In this document: positions 25,401-33,456 of the stretch, in pieces
How the letters are laid out: the number at the start of each line of letters is the position of its first letter
Numbering within the stretch: the stretch's first letter is position 1
NCBI GenBank assembly: GCA_030537315.1
Contig: JAUNNZ010000015.1
Span: 1 to 47,657, forward strand
DNA: 47,657 nucleotides
Direction: 5' to 3'
Source of the DNA: Bacteroidia bacterium
GTDB lineage: Bacteria > Bacteroidota > Bacteroidia > Bacteroidales > UBA932
Program-made: the position numbers and the translations under genes
The notes under the pieces: generated by a model
Databases searched by the model: none
What the model was told of the DNA's origin: nothing
What the model saw: only the letters and a program-made list of their open reading frames with translations

Positions 25401-25485
25401 TATGGGCGGTGGCAGAGGTCCTGGCATGGGCGGCCCAGGTATGGGTGGCCCAGGCATGATGGGCGGTGGCAGACCAAGAATCTAA
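22462..25485 (+). CDS. Outer-membrane beta-barrel protein (TonB-receptor-like) with Met/Gly-rich segments
   Basis: The 1007 residues start with a signal peptide (core ALICSLFISVMAFA, then Q). A carboxypeptidase-like regulatory domain (about 25-110), a plug-like region (MLEDLLKKLPGVEIDDDG) and a long barrel rich in alternating aromatic strands follow. This is the TonB-dependent-receptor-like OMP family common in Bacteroidota. Residues 299-340 (nt 23356-23481) consist almost only of Met and Gly, with 16 Met. The tail at 967-1007 is Gly/Met/Arg/Pro-rich. Methionine-rich surface segments can bind copper or other soft metals, so a metal role is a speculation worth testing. A terminator follows. 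The ligand cannot be named. Confidence 0.85.
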   Translation: MIRIKPLALICSLFISVMAFAQNQGDVNAVLIDATTGDPVPFATTSLTKTGQTKPAKYVLSSESGVVSIEKVRNGEYTFKAELLGYKPYEKVIKIDGKLVDLGEVRLELDAETLESAAVSAVGNPIIIKKDTIEYNASSFKTTENDMLEDLLKKLPGVEIDDDGSVTVNGETITKITIDGKTFFLDDPQVAQKNLPAKLINKLKVIKKKSEQAEFTGIDDGEEENVIDLSVKPGMMNGIIGNLQAGVGHDIPSDNNTMNDTRFAGNGFLGKFTSKANVSLILNANNTNNQAATDRSGNMMAGMMGGGGMGGGMMMGGMMGGMMGGGMGGATMAGMMGGGGISTSYMAGLNAAADLCDDRMELGGNYMFNHNNRVSKSDQYQETKYEDYTSISNTQADNTNLSMGHNFGLRLEHEFSENTSIVFQPQFNFGTGSYAQKQTATTDYDPISGNRYKVNESVSDNGGDNKNFSTSGMFIFRQRLGIPGRTLTAQVRYSFSNNETDGYNKSTTTSYQGENKMVQDINQTFNQTQKSSQVSGRATYTEPMGDYFYLEANYSYNWNKSVSDKQTFDMNKGGALDLAYTNNVINETRRQEFGGNVLFQKPTFRAQLGFSAIPTHTINTTTNGGVAVDPIDDKRWNFAPQARIDADINDNANIRVFYRGQSNQPQTSQLMPVPDISNPLQISFGNPHLTPYFNHNANAEYRYSNRQAFSSFTVRINGSLTQNPISSVSWQGDNGARYSMPFNGKNTGSAGINTFFNTPIAKSNFSINNQLSANWSQSSSFLANKVDMSVYPDPMTHYYDFMEEFYEDHKNLNDCDDFTAYDTHTISVNERIRMSYRSDAIEITLGGSTRMNKTLYTIDSMQGTTRWTNRIEGSFLWTWDAPGITFSTDCNYRWYIGTEQKPVCTLNAEITKLLFKKQATLSLRAYDILGQQNNFSISDTQNMHTETLSNTLGRYIILSFTWRFGSFGRGNGMFGGGRGPMGGGRGPGMGGPGMGGPGMMGGGRPRI

Positions 25486-25505
25486 CATCCAATCTATATG
25501 CAAAG

Positions 25506-25533
25506 AGTCCGCGAGCCTTTCGCGGACTTTTTT
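25506..25533 (+). terminator. Terminator after the outer-membrane barrel gene
   Basis: AGTCCGCGA and TCGCGGACT (25506-25514, 25520-25528) form a 9-bp stem with a GCCTT loop and a T tail. The downstream -7 element begins two bases later. Confidence 0.93.
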
Positions 25534-25534
25534 G

Positions 25535-25542
25535 TATATTTG
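25535..25542 (+). promoter_or_regulatory. -7 element of the LysE-type gene
   Basis: TATATTTG matches the consensus and ends 6 nt before ATG 25549, predicting a transcript with almost no leader. Confidence 0.6.
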
Positions 25543-25548
25543 CAAGTT

Positions 25549-26172
25549 ATGATTATTGAAGTGCTAAAGTCGATGCTGGTAGGTGTATGCGCGGCGGCTC
25601 CCGTGGGTCCCGTGCTGATAATGATACTCCAGCGGACGATGTGTCACGGCCGCAAGGCCGGATTGATTGCAGGCGCCGGCTCCGCCGCCGCCGATGCGGT
25701 CTGGGCTACGCTTGGCGCGTTTGCCCTTGCGTTGGTTCAGAACTTCGTGGACACACACAGAGGCCTTATACTCGCAATCGGAGGCCTTCTCATAGCTGCT
25801 ATCGGTTGTGCGATGTTCTTCAAGGATTCGACGGGTGACCTGGGCAAGGAACAGCCTTCGGCAAAAAGAAGGATCGGCTTTGCAGTGCAGACCTTCCTGT
25901 CTGCGATGTCAAACCCCGCGGCGCTTGCCGTGATGCTCGCGTTGCTCGCAATGTTCAAGCTTGATGCGACCAATGCCACCATCCCTGTATGGATGGTCAT
26001 CCTCGGCGTGGGACTGGGTGAGTTCATTTATTGGGCTCTGATCACCTTCCTGGTATCAAAGTTCCTGAAGGTAACTGCAAAGACATTGAAGATAATCAGC
26101 AAAGTCGCCGGCGCGGCTGTTGTCGGTATCGGCATTTTCCTGGCAATCAAAGGTTTATTAATGATAATATAA
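25549..26172 (+). CDS. LysE-family exporter
   Basis: The 207-residue membrane protein starts MIIEVLKSMLVGVCAAAPVGPV, which has the N-terminal proline/glycine signature of the LysE/RhtB superfamily. About six hydrophobic segments are visible. Members export amino acids or related small molecules; the substrate here is unknown. An in-frame extension back to 25498 crosses the terminator and promoter and is rejected. Its TAA overlaps the next ATG by one base, so it is probably co-transcribed with the PASTA protein, rluD and lnt. Confidence 0.9.
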   Translation: MIIEVLKSMLVGVCAAAPVGPVLIMILQRTMCHGRKAGLIAGAGSAAADAVWATLGAFALALVQNFVDTHRGLILAIGGLLIAAIGCAMFFKDSTGDLGKEQPSAKRRIGFAVQTFLSAMSNPAALAVMLALLAMFKLDATNATIPVWMVILGVGLGEFIYWALITFLVSKFLKVTAKTLKIISKVAGAAVVGIGIFLAIKGLLMII

Positions 26173-27005
26173 TGGGAGTAAAAAAGATCGACACCAAGAA
26201 GGTGAAGCAGAAGGCAGGCAAGTATGCAAAAAGCTGGGTGGCAAAGAACATTGTCCTCGGAATCGCATTCGTTCTGGCTGTGGTGCTGTCAGTATCGTTG
26301 CTGCTTTCCCTGATTACCCAGCATAACAAGGAAATCAACGTCCCTGATTTCACTAATCTGACCTATTCTGAGGCAAAACGCCTTGCGTCTCACAGCAATG
26401 TGAAGATCGTTGTCAGTGATTCCCTATATGTGCGCAGGCTCAAGCCGGGAGTGGTTTGCTCCCAGACACCTGAAGCAGGCGCAAAGGTGAAGCGGGGCCG
26501 TAAGATCCGCCTTACAACGAACACGATAATGCCGAAGCAGGTTTCGATGCCTTCGCTTGTCGGTTTCTCTATGAGGCAGGCCCGTGCCGAAATAGTCAGG
26601 AACGGTCTTGTCCTCGGCAGGCTTATTTATGTTAACGACATCGCTACCAACAATGTGCTCCACCAGCAGTTCAACGGTAAGGATATTCTCCCTGGTGAGA
26701 AGATTACCAGCGGATCCGTCATCAATCTGGTTGTAGGACTTTCAAACAGCGAGAGCAGGACTTTCGTGCCTAATGTCATAGGACGGACATACCAGAGAGC
26801 GGTAGATAACATCCAGGACAATTCACTCAATATCGGAAAGCTCTCTTTTGACGCTTCGGTCGAGAACTATGCCGATTCCGTTATGGCTGTAGTATATGCC
26901 CAGAAGCCGGAGTCGGACTCCAAAAATTATGTCCGCAAGGGCTCCGAAGTCACCCTTTTCCTGACGGCGGATCCCGACAAGATCGCCGGCATCAACAAGA
27001 AATGA
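26172..27005 (+). CDS. PASTA-domain membrane protein
   Basis: The 277 residues begin with a short basic cytoplasmic tail (MGVKKIDTKKVKQK) and one membrane helix (about 27-48). Three PASTA repeats follow, starting near NVPDFTNLTYSEA, MPSLVGFSMRQA and VPNVIGRTYQRA. PASTA domains bind muropeptides or cell-wall glycan. There is no kinase domain, unlike the Firmicutes PASTA proteins. Family proteins precede rluD in many Bacteroidota. The longer frame from 26031 lies inside the LysE gene; ATG 26172 overlaps its stop. The end overlaps rluD by 4 bp. Confidence 0.92.
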   Translation: MGVKKIDTKKVKQKAGKYAKSWVAKNIVLGIAFVLAVVLSVSLLLSLITQHNKEINVPDFTNLTYSEAKRLASHSNVKIVVSDSLYVRRLKPGVVCSQTPEAGAKVKRGRKIRLTTNTIMPKQVSMPSLVGFSMRQARAEIVRNGLVLGRLIYVNDIATNNVLHQQFNGKDILPGEKITSGSVINLVVGLSNSESRTFVPNVIGRTYQRAVDNIQDNSLNIGKLSFDASVENYADSVMAVVYAQKPESDSKNYVRKGSEVTLFLTADPDKIAGINKK

Positions 27006-28018
27006 TGGAAGAAGAACTCTTTGAACATTTCAGGCTGGTGGCAGACCAGGGACAGGCGCCTATGCGTATAGACGTCTATATGGCCACGCATCTGGAGGAC
27101 ACCTCCCGCAGCCGTATCCAGCAGGCCTTCAAAGAGGGTTATGTCCACGTCGGCGACAACGTGGTCAAGGCCAATTATATCGTCCGTCCGGGCGACGTCA
27201 TCCGTTTTGTGATGCCGTACCGCCGCCGCGGACTTGAGATACTTCCTCAGGACATTCCCCTGAATATCGTCTATGAGGACGACGACGTGCTTGTCGTCAA
27301 CAAGCCGGCCGGAATGGTTGTCCATCCGGGACACGGACATTTCGAAGGCACTCTGGTAAATGCGCTCTCGCACCATCTGGGCATTTCGCAAGGCCCTGAT
27401 GCCGAAGACGAGAGGATGGGCGTGCTTGTGCACCGCATAGACAAGGATACCAGCGGTCTGCTGGCCGTTGCGAAGAATGGCCCCGCTCAACTTCATCTTG
27501 CAAAACAGTTCTTCGACCACTCCATCGACCGCCGTTACCAGGCGATAGTCTGGGGCGATGTCAAGGAAGATGAAGGAACGGTAGAAGGCAACATTGGCCG
27601 TGACGTCAACGACCGGCTGCGTTTCAAGGTGTACGAAGATGAGGACAAGGGCAAGCGCGCAGTCACGCATTACCGCGTGCTGGAGCGCTTCGGCTTCGTC
27701 ACTCTAGTGGAGTGCAAGCTGGAAACCGGCCGCACGCACCAGATCCGCGTGCATATGGGGAGTCTGGGGCATCCTATTTTCGGTGATGACCGGTACGGCG
27801 GCCGCGAAATCCGCAAGGGAACCATTTATGCCAAATATCGTCAGTTCATTCAGAACTGTTTTGAGATATGCCCGCGTCAGGCGCTTCACGCCAAGACGCT
27901 GGGATTCGTGCATCCTCGCACAGGCGAGTGGCTGCAATTCGATTCAGAGCTGCCGGAGGATATGACCGCCCTCCTGGACAAATGGCGCAAGTACTGCGGT
28001 CAGATGCCGGAAGAATGA
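27002..28018 (+). CDS. 23S rRNA pseudouridine synthase, RluD/RluA family
   Basis: The enzyme turns uridine into pseudouridine in RNA; RluD modifies helix 69 of 23S rRNA, and this member is most like it. The 338 residues comprise an N-terminal S4 RNA-binding domain (about 17-75) and the catalytic domain. The signature HRIDKDTSGLL carries the catalytic aspartate D147, and LETGRTHQIRVHM is conserved further on. The ATG overlaps the PASTA stop (ATGA) and its end overlaps lnt by 4 bp. The exact target uridine cannot be told from sequence alone. Confidence 0.95.
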   Translation: MMEEELFEHFRLVADQGQAPMRIDVYMATHLEDTSRSRIQQAFKEGYVHVGDNVVKANYIVRPGDVIRFVMPYRRRGLEILPQDIPLNIVYEDDDVLVVNKPAGMVVHPGHGHFEGTLVNALSHHLGISQGPDAEDERMGVLVHRIDKDTSGLLAVAKNGPAQLHLAKQFFDHSIDRRYQAIVWGDVKEDEGTVEGNIGRDVNDRLRFKVYEDEDKGKRAVTHYRVLERFGFVTLVECKLETGRTHQIRVHMGSLGHPIFGDDRYGGREIRKGTIYAKYRQFIQNCFEICPRQALHAKTLGFVHPRTGEWLQFDSELPEDMTALLDKWRKYCGQMPEE

Positions 28019-29616
28019 GAAAGCTGTTCCTTTGGTCAATGGTGCTGCTTTTTGTGGTGCTGTTGAGTCTGCCCTGGCTGGTGCCTCACTGCGGCGCGTT
28101 CGCGCTTTTCGCATTTGTCCCTCTGCTCTGCGCGGATGCATTTGCCTCTGAGTTGAAAATCAAGCATTTCTGGCTGTATGTCTTTGCAGCCTTCACGGCT
28201 TGGAATGCTGCGACGACCTTCTGGGTCTGCAATGCCACCATAGGTGGCGGAATCGCGGCGATTCTGGTGAACGCCGCCGTGATGACAATGATCTGGAGTC
28301 TTTTCCGGCTGGCCAAAAAGAATATGGCTGGAGTCCTGCCGTACATCTTTTTAGCTGCAGCCTGGATTGCGTGGGAGCGATTCTATTTCAGCACTCAGAT
28401 TTCCTGGCCTTGGCTGACTTTGGGAAATGCCTTCGCCCAGACTACGGGTCTTGTCCAATGGTATGAATATACCGGCGTGATGGGCGGCTCGCTGTGGGTG
28501 TGGGCTTCAAGCCTTGGTGTGTTCGGGATAATAGTCGCCAGCTCGGATGGATATTGGTCAAGGATGAAGCCTGTGGCTTCCATAGCCGCAATTCTTGGTG
28601 TCGTTGCCGTGATTGCAGGACCTATGATCCTTTCCGCATCAATGTACAGGAACTTTGAAGAGAAGTCCGAAGGAACCATTGATTTCGTCATAGGTCAGCC
28701 GAACTTCGATCCTTATCAGAAATTCCAATCCCTCACCCAGGCTCAGCAGAATGCAGTGCTGCTCGACCTTTTTGAAAAGGGTGCCGATTCAGGAAAGCAA
28801 TGCGTCTTCCTTGCTCCTGAGACATTCACTTCTGATATTATTCTGGGGCAGCAGGAGAGTTCGCCGACCGTTATGGCTTTCCGCAATTTCCTGTTGGATC
28901 ATCCCGGGTCCGAGATACTTTTCGGTGCATCCACATATGACCTTTATGATACTCACGCAGCTCCGAGCATTCTGGCCAGACCATATGCAAAGGGGTGGAG
29001 CGTGAATCACAACAGCGCCATCCTTGTTGACAATGCCGACAAATTCGAAATATTCCACAAGAGCAAACTGGTCGTAGGCGCCGAGTCAACACCGTTCCCG
29101 AAAGTGTTCGTCCCTCTTGACAACTGGCTTTCTTCACTGATGGGTGTAGGTGGTCTGATGGGCCGTTGCGTCGGCCAGCCACAGATATCTCTTCTTGATT
29201 TTCAGGGAGACAAACCTCTGGGATGTGCCGTATGCTATGAATCCGTTTACGGAGAATACTGTACGGGTTATGTGAAGGCGGGAGCCAGGGCGATGACAAT
29301 CATCACCAATGATGCCTGGTGGGGCGATACTCCCGGGTATCGCCAGCATTGCAGCTACGCACGCTTGCGCGCGATTGAGTTGCGGCGCGACTTCGCCCGT
29401 TGCGGCAATACGGGTATTTCCTGCTTTATCGACCAGAAGGGCGATATCCTGCAGAAGACTGCATATTGGGAGCCGGCCGTGATCTCAGGCCAGCTCAACC
29501 TTCGTTCGGACGAGACTTTCTTCGTGCGCTACGGTGACGTGGTGGGCAGGGTCTGCACGCTGATGTTTCTCCTGCTCGCTCTTATGCTGCTTGTCAAGCT
29601 GTTTACAAAACGTTAG
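28015..29616 (+). CDS. lnt: Apolipoprotein N-acyltransferase
   Basis: Lnt adds the third acyl chain to the N-terminal cysteine of lipoproteins at the periplasmic face of the inner membrane. The 533-residue protein has about six N-terminal membrane segments and a nitrilase-fold domain. The predicted catalytic triad is present: E269 (APETF), K349 (FHKSKLV) and C407 (VCYESVYGEY). NDAWWGDTPGYRQH and RAIELRRDFAR are typical. A C-terminal membrane helix follows. A longer frame from 27868 lies within rluD and is rejected. It is the last gene of the LysE-PASTA-rluD transcript and its stop overlaps the ung stop on the other strand. Confidence 0.94.
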   Translation: MRKLFLWSMVLLFVVLLSLPWLVPHCGAFALFAFVPLLCADAFASELKIKHFWLYVFAAFTAWNAATTFWVCNATIGGGIAAILVNAAVMTMIWSLFRLAKKNMAGVLPYIFLAAAWIAWERFYFSTQISWPWLTLGNAFAQTTGLVQWYEYTGVMGGSLWVWASSLGVFGIIVASSDGYWSRMKPVASIAAILGVVAVIAGPMILSASMYRNFEEKSEGTIDFVIGQPNFDPYQKFQSLTQAQQNAVLLDLFEKGADSGKQCVFLAPETFTSDIILGQQESSPTVMAFRNFLLDHPGSEILFGASTYDLYDTHAAPSILARPYAKGWSVNHNSAILVDNADKFEIFHKSKLVVGAESTPFPKVFVPLDNWLSSLMGVGGLMGRCVGQPQISLLDFQGDKPLGCAVCYESVYGEYCTGYVKAGARAMTIITNDAWWGDTPGYRQHCSYARLRAIELRRDFARCGNTGISCFIDQKGDILQKTAYWEPAVISGQLNLRSDETFFVRYGDVVGRVCTLMFLLLALMLLVKLFTKR

Positions 29617-30281
29617 AGCTGCCAGTTGACCGGCTCTTTGCCTTCGCTGACGAGAATCCCGTTGGTGCGGGAGAAGTGGCGGCAGCCGAAGAATGCGCCG
29701 CGGGCGAGCGGTGACGGGTGCGCCGCTTCAAGGACGTGATGTCTTGACAGATCCACGAGCGGAGCCTTCGTGCGGGCGAAATTGCCCCAGAGAAGAAATA
29801 CCACTCCTTCGCAGCGGTCTGATATCAGCTTGATGACAGCATCGGTGAATGTCTGCCAGCCGATGGCGCTGTGCGAGGTCGGCTCACCGGCTCTGACGGT
29901 GAGGACCGCGTTCAGAAGAAGCACGCCCTGTTGTGCCCAGGACTCAAGGTTCGGCTTGCCGGACATCCTGATGCCCAGGTCGTTTTCTATTTCCTTGAAG
30001 ATGTTTTTGAGAGACGGGGGAGCGGGTACGTTGTCAGGGACGGAGAATGACAGTCCCATAGCCTGGCCCGGTCCGTGGTATGGGTCCTGGCCGAGAATGA
30101 CGACCTTGACCTTGTCGAGAGGACACAGGTCGAACGCCTTGAAGATCTGGCTGCCCGGAGGATATATTGCCTTGCCGGCCTGCTTCTCCCCGTGGAGGTA
30201 GTTCACCAGATTGGCGAAATATGGCTTGTCGAATTCTGTCTGTAGGGCTTCACGCCAGCTTTCTTCTATTTTGACATTCAT
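29613..30281 (-). CDS. ung: Uracil-DNA glycosylase
   Basis: Ung removes uracil from DNA, starting base-excision repair. The 222-residue protein has the catalytic water-activating loop GQDPYHGPGQA (D66), the NLESWAQQGVLLLN segment and HPSPLA with H188. Length is normal for the family. It faces lnt: the two stops share bases in TTAG at 29613-29616. It is divergent from coaD, with a leftward element TATCTTTA (30285-30292) one base from the -7 consensus and 3 nt from its ATG. Confidence 0.97.
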   Translation of the reverse strand: MNVKIEESWREALQTEFDKPYFANLVNYLHGEKQAGKAIYPPGSQIFKAFDLCPLDKVKVVILGQDPYHGPGQAMGLSFSVPDNVPAPPSLKNIFKEIENDLGIRMSGKPNLESWAQQGVLLLNAVLTVRAGEPTSHSAIGWQTFTDAVIKLISDRCEGVVFLLWGNFARTKAPLVDLSRHHVLEAAHPSPLARGAFFGCRHFSRTNGILVSEGKEPVNWQL

Positions 30282-30304
30282 AACATAAAGATATAAAATT
30301 ATTG

Positions 30305-30312
30305 TAACTTTG
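30305..30312 (+). promoter_or_regulatory. -7 element of coaD
   Basis: TAACTTTG matches the consensus and ends 7 nt before ATG 30320. The leftward ung element at 30285-30292 is 12 bp away, so the two promoters are tightly back to back. Confidence 0.6.
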
Positions 30313-30319
30313 TGATGAT

Positions 30320-30790
30320 ATGAAAAGCATTGCGTTATTTCCAGGATCCTTCGATCCGTTCACTGCCGGTCACCTGAACATACTGGGCAGGGCTTTGACC
30401 ATGTTTGACGAAGTCGTGGTCGCCATCGGTATCAATCAGGACAAGAGAGGTTTCTTCGACAACGACCAGAAGATGGACATCATCAGGCAGGCCACCAAGG
30501 GTATGAAGGGTGTGCGGGTGATAGAATATGACGGCCTTACAGTTGATATCTGCAAGCAGTTGGATATTCATCATATAGTCCGTGGCGTGCGCAATATGCT
30601 TGATTTCGAGAATGAGCGCGCAATAGCCGACGCCAACCGCCGCATGGCCCCTGACATCGAGACGATCATAATCCCTACGGCCCAGGAGTTCGCCCATATT
30701 TCATCATCAGCCGTAAGGGATATCCTCAAACATCACGGTGACACATCGATGTTCGTTCCCGAAGGCGTTGTGCTCCCGCCTGTCAAATGA
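30320..30790 (+). CDS. coaD: Phosphopantetheine adenylyltransferase
   Basis: CoaD makes dephospho-CoA from ATP and 4'-phosphopantetheine, the penultimate step of coenzyme A synthesis. The 156-residue protein has the nucleotidyltransferase motif GSFDPFTAGHLNI near the N-terminus and the family's HIVRGVRN and FAHISSSAVRDI segments. Its end overlaps the next gene by 4 bp (ATGA), so the thioredoxin-like gene is co-translated. Confidence 0.97.
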   Translation: MKSIALFPGSFDPFTAGHLNILGRALTMFDEVVVAIGINQDKRGFFDNDQKMDIIRQATKGMKGVRVIEYDGLTVDICKQLDIHHIVRGVRNMLDFENERAIADANRRMAPDIETIIIPTAQEFAHISSSAVRDILKHHGDTSMFVPEGVVLPPVK

Positions 30791-31617
30791 TGAAGCGGAT
30801 TGCCTTCATAGCGGCGTTCCTATTGTCTGCGGCTTCCGCCTTCGCGCAGGAGCTTGACTCCCTTGAGTTTGAACGCTATCGCGGTCTGGACAGTCTCCTG
30901 ACCCAGTTCTATTATACCCTTGAACGAGAAGACCCGGAGGTGAAAGGCGTCGAGTTCGACGGACTTATTGAAACCTGCAAGGATTCCCTGACGCGTCAAC
31001 ACGTGACGCTCCAGATATTTGACCATTACCGTTTTTCGCGCCTTATGGGCGATGAGACGGTGGCCGTCCACATCTTCGACAACTGGCTTGCCAACGGACG
31101 CGTGAAGACGCGCAGCGAGTTCGAGATGATGGATGCCGAACTGTTTGCGAATTTCAACCGGGAGTCGCTGATCGGAATGGATGCGCCGCGCATCGAGCTT
31201 TTCAAGCCTTGCGGCGGCGGGAAGGCCATCCCTTCGGAGGGCCGTATCAGTGTTCTTTTCTTTTATGATACTTCTTGCGCCAAGTGCCGCCTGGAGGCGC
31301 AGGTGCTGCCGACCATCGTGAAGGAAGTGGATTTTCCGTTTGACTTCTATGCCATTTATGTAGGGACGGACAGACGTGACTGGAATGCGTTCAGGCGCAA
31401 TTTCCGCCTGAACAACAAGAATATCAGGCTTATCCATCTCTGGGATCCCGAGATTGATTCCGGTTATCAGAAGGCGTACGGCGTCACAGGTACGCCGAGA
31501 CTTTTTGTCGTGGAGCCTGACGGCGTGATCATCGGCCGCAGGCTGGAGATGACAAACCTGATGGAAATGTTCCCTGTGCTCAGGGCAGTCTGGGAGACCT
31601 ATGAGAAATACAAATAA
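30787..31617 (+). CDS. Secreted thioredoxin-like protein (DUF5106/TlpA-like)
   Basis: The 276-residue protein begins with a signal peptide (core IAFIAAFLLSAASAFA, then Q). The first half is helical and rich in acidic residues. The second half is a thioredoxin fold with DTSCAKCRLE, giving a CxxC at C164 and C167. The cis-proline region is GVTGTPRLFVVEPDG. Such proteins act as thiol-disulfide oxidoreductases in the periplasm; partners are unknown. The ATG overlaps the coaD stop, but a functional tie to coenzyme A synthesis is not obvious. Confidence 0.85.
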   Translation: MMKRIAFIAAFLLSAASAFAQELDSLEFERYRGLDSLLTQFYYTLEREDPEVKGVEFDGLIETCKDSLTRQHVTLQIFDHYRFSRLMGDETVAVHIFDNWLANGRVKTRSEFEMMDAELFANFNRESLIGMDAPRIELFKPCGGGKAIPSEGRISVLFFYDTSCAKCRLEAQVLPTIVKEVDFPFDFYAIYVGTDRRDWNAFRRNFRLNNKNIRLIHLWDPEIDSGYQKAYGVTGTPRLFVVEPDGVIIGRRLEMTNLMEMFPVLRAVWETYEKYK

Positions 31618-31622
31618 TTCAT

Positions 31623-31630
31623 TATATTTG
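31623..31630 (+). promoter_or_regulatory. -7 element of the small RHH-like gene
   Basis: TATATTTG matches the consensus and ends 4 nt before ATG 31635. It lies right after the stop of the thioredoxin-like gene. Confidence 0.6.
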
Positions 31631-31634
31631 TGTT

Positions 31635-31868
31635 ATGGCACGAAAAACCAAGAAATTCGCAGGCGTTGACCCCGCTTATCTCGACCGTCAGAAAGAGTCC
31701 CTGATGAGAACACATCGCAAAACGGTATTCTTCAATCAGCAGGAACTTGCGGCCATTGACGAATATTGCCGCCGCTTCAAGGTGTCCTCACGGTCGGCGC
31801 TGATCCGCAGTTCGGTTATGAAGCACGTTCTTGAAGGGTTGGAAGAGAATCACCCTACATTGTTCTAG
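31635..31868 (+). CDS. Small ribbon-helix-helix-like protein
   Basis: The 77-residue protein has a basic N-terminus (MARKTKKFAG). A segment KTVFFNQQELAAIDEYCRR then SSRSALIRSSVMKHVLEGLEE has the strand-helix-helix pattern of ribbon-helix-helix DNA-binding proteins. It resembles small conserved Bacteroidales proteins that I know only as hypotheticals. It has its own promoter, with only 4 nt between the -7 box and the start codon, and shares a terminator with rng. DNA binding is inferred from the fold pattern only. Confidence 0.8.
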   Translation: MARKTKKFAGVDPAYLDRQKESLMRTHRKTVFFNQQELAAIDEYCRRFKVSSRSALIRSSVMKHVLEGLEENHPTLF

Positions 31869-31875
31869 ATAAAAA

Positions 31876-31901
31876 GAAAGGCTCTCGTCAGAGGGCCTTT
31901 C
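31876..31901. terminator. Shared terminator of the RHH-like gene and rng
   Basis: GAAAGGCTCTC (31876-31886) and GAGGGCCTTTC (31891-31901) form an 11-bp stem with one T-G pair and a GTCA loop. The last codons and stop of rng (to 31888) lie inside it. Confidence 0.85.
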
Positions 31902-33444
31902 CTTTTTCATCGTAGAATTCATTTTGCAGGATGCTGAAGTTCGTGTCTTCACACAGGTCCAGCTTGCATTTGTACTTGCGTTTCCATTTCCTGACATAGG
32001 AGTTGAACCCTTTTGTCAGATAGGCGCCCAGGATAGGGCTGACCTTAAGCGTAAGCTTCTTTTTTCCGGCGTCCACGAGGTCGGCGAGCTTGCGCTCGAT
32101 CTCCTCGTCAATGACAACGGTGGAGGCTATCTTGCCCGTACCGTGGCAAAGCGGACATTTCTCTGTAGTGTTGATTTCAGTCACGGGGCGGATGCGCTGC
32201 CTTGTCAGTTGCATCAGACCGAATTTGGTGAGCGGGAGCACGTTGTGTTTGGCTCTGTCATTCGCCATCAGCTCCTGCATATACTTGAAGAGGGCGTTGC
32301 GGTGCTCCTGGGTGTCCATATCGATGAAATCGACTATGACTATGCCTCCCATATCGCGGAGGCGGAGCTGGCGGGCAATCTCTTCTGCAGCAAGCTTGTT
32401 GACCTCGAAGCAATTCTCTTCCTGGTCAGTGGTCTTGGCACGTATGCCGCTGTTGACGTCAATCACGTTCAAGGCTTCTGTCGTCTCGATCACCAGATAG
32501 GCGCCCTGCTTCATCGGCACGATCTTTCCGAATGAACTCTTGATCTGGCGGGTGACCTCGAAATGGTCGAAGATGGGTTCCTTGCCGTCATAGAGTTTCA
32601 CGATCTTCTCCTGTTCCGGGGAGATCTGGGAAACATACTGTCGTGTCTCCTGATAGACCGACTCTTCGTTTACATAGACGTTGGTGAACGTCTCGTTCAG
32701 AAGGTCACGGATGATAGCGGTGGTCTTTGAAGTCTCTGAAAAGAGCAGACCTACGCCCTTGCTTTTGGCAATCTTTTTCCACGAGCTTTCCCACTTCTCG
32801 ATGAGGGCTTTAACTTCGTTCACCAATATGGCGGCGTTTTTGCCTTCTGCAGCAGTGCGTATGATGGCACCGTAGTTGCGTGGGAGAATGCTACGGACGA
32901 GTGTCTCGAGCCTTTTTTTCTCCTCGTGGGAGGAGATTTTCTGCGAAACGCTGACCTTTTCTGCAAAAGGCAGCAGTACAATGTTGCGTCCTGCCAAAGA
33001 AATCTCAGCAGTCAGTCTGGATCCTTTGGTAGAAATCGGCTCCTTCACGACCTGCGCAATCACCATCTGGCCCACCTTCAGGTGGTCTTCGATGCGGCCC
33101 TCCTTGGCAAGGATAGGCCCAAGCTTTATATTTGAATAAAGCGAAGCCAGGTCCCTGTTCGGGTTGGTCTCTCTCACGAACGTGTCGAACGCGTTGAAAT
33201 AGAGGCCGAGGTCGAGGTAGTGAATGAAAGCTTCCTTGTCGTCACCGATATCTACAAAAGCGGCATTCAGAGCGGGGAGCAGTTTCTTGACTCTTCCGAG
33301 CAGAACGTCTCCGACTGAAAAACCCTGACCCTGGCTGGACTCGCGGTTGTATTCGATAAGGCGGTGGTTTTCAAGCAACGCGATTCGAATCTCTGAGGAC
33401 TGCACGTCCACCACAAGATCTTTTTCTGTCTTCTCGGTTTCCAT
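31888..33444 (-). CDS. rng: Ribonuclease G/E family protein
   Basis: RNase G/E cleaves single-stranded RNA in rRNA maturation and mRNA decay. The 518-residue protein has an S1 domain near the N-terminus (VGDVLLGRVKKLLPALNAAFVDIG). The catalytic aspartates lie in IVDFIDMD, and NVIDVNSG is conserved nearby. The zinc-link motif is CPLCHGTG. It lacks the long C-terminal scaffold of E. coli RNase E, so it is closer to RNase G. The ATG at 33444 lies 13 bp after the terminator tail of the upstream HU unit, in an A/T-rich stretch. The 3' end is embedded in the shared terminator. Confidence 0.95.
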   Translation of the reverse strand: METEKTEKDLVVDVQSSEIRIALLENHRLIEYNRESSQGQGFSVGDVLLGRVKKLLPALNAAFVDIGDDKEAFIHYLDLGLYFNAFDTFVRETNPNRDLASLYSNIKLGPILAKEGRIEDHLKVGQMVIAQVVKEPISTKGSRLTAEISLAGRNIVLLPFAEKVSVSQKISSHEEKKRLETLVRSILPRNYGAIIRTAAEGKNAAILVNEVKALIEKWESSWKKIAKSKGVGLLFSETSKTTAIIRDLLNETFTNVYVNEESVYQETRQYVSQISPEQEKIVKLYDGKEPIFDHFEVTRQIKSSFGKIVPMKQGAYLVIETTEALNVIDVNSGIRAKTTDQEENCFEVNKLAAEEIARQLRLRDMGGIVIVDFIDMDTQEHRNALFKYMQELMANDRAKHNVLPLTKFGLMQLTRQRIRPVTEINTTEKCPLCHGTGKIASTVVIDEEIERKLADLVDAGKKKLTLKVSPILGAYLTKGFNSYVRKWKRKYKCKLDLCEDTNFSILQNEFYDEKGKAL

Positions 33445-33456
33445 CTTTTTTTAATT

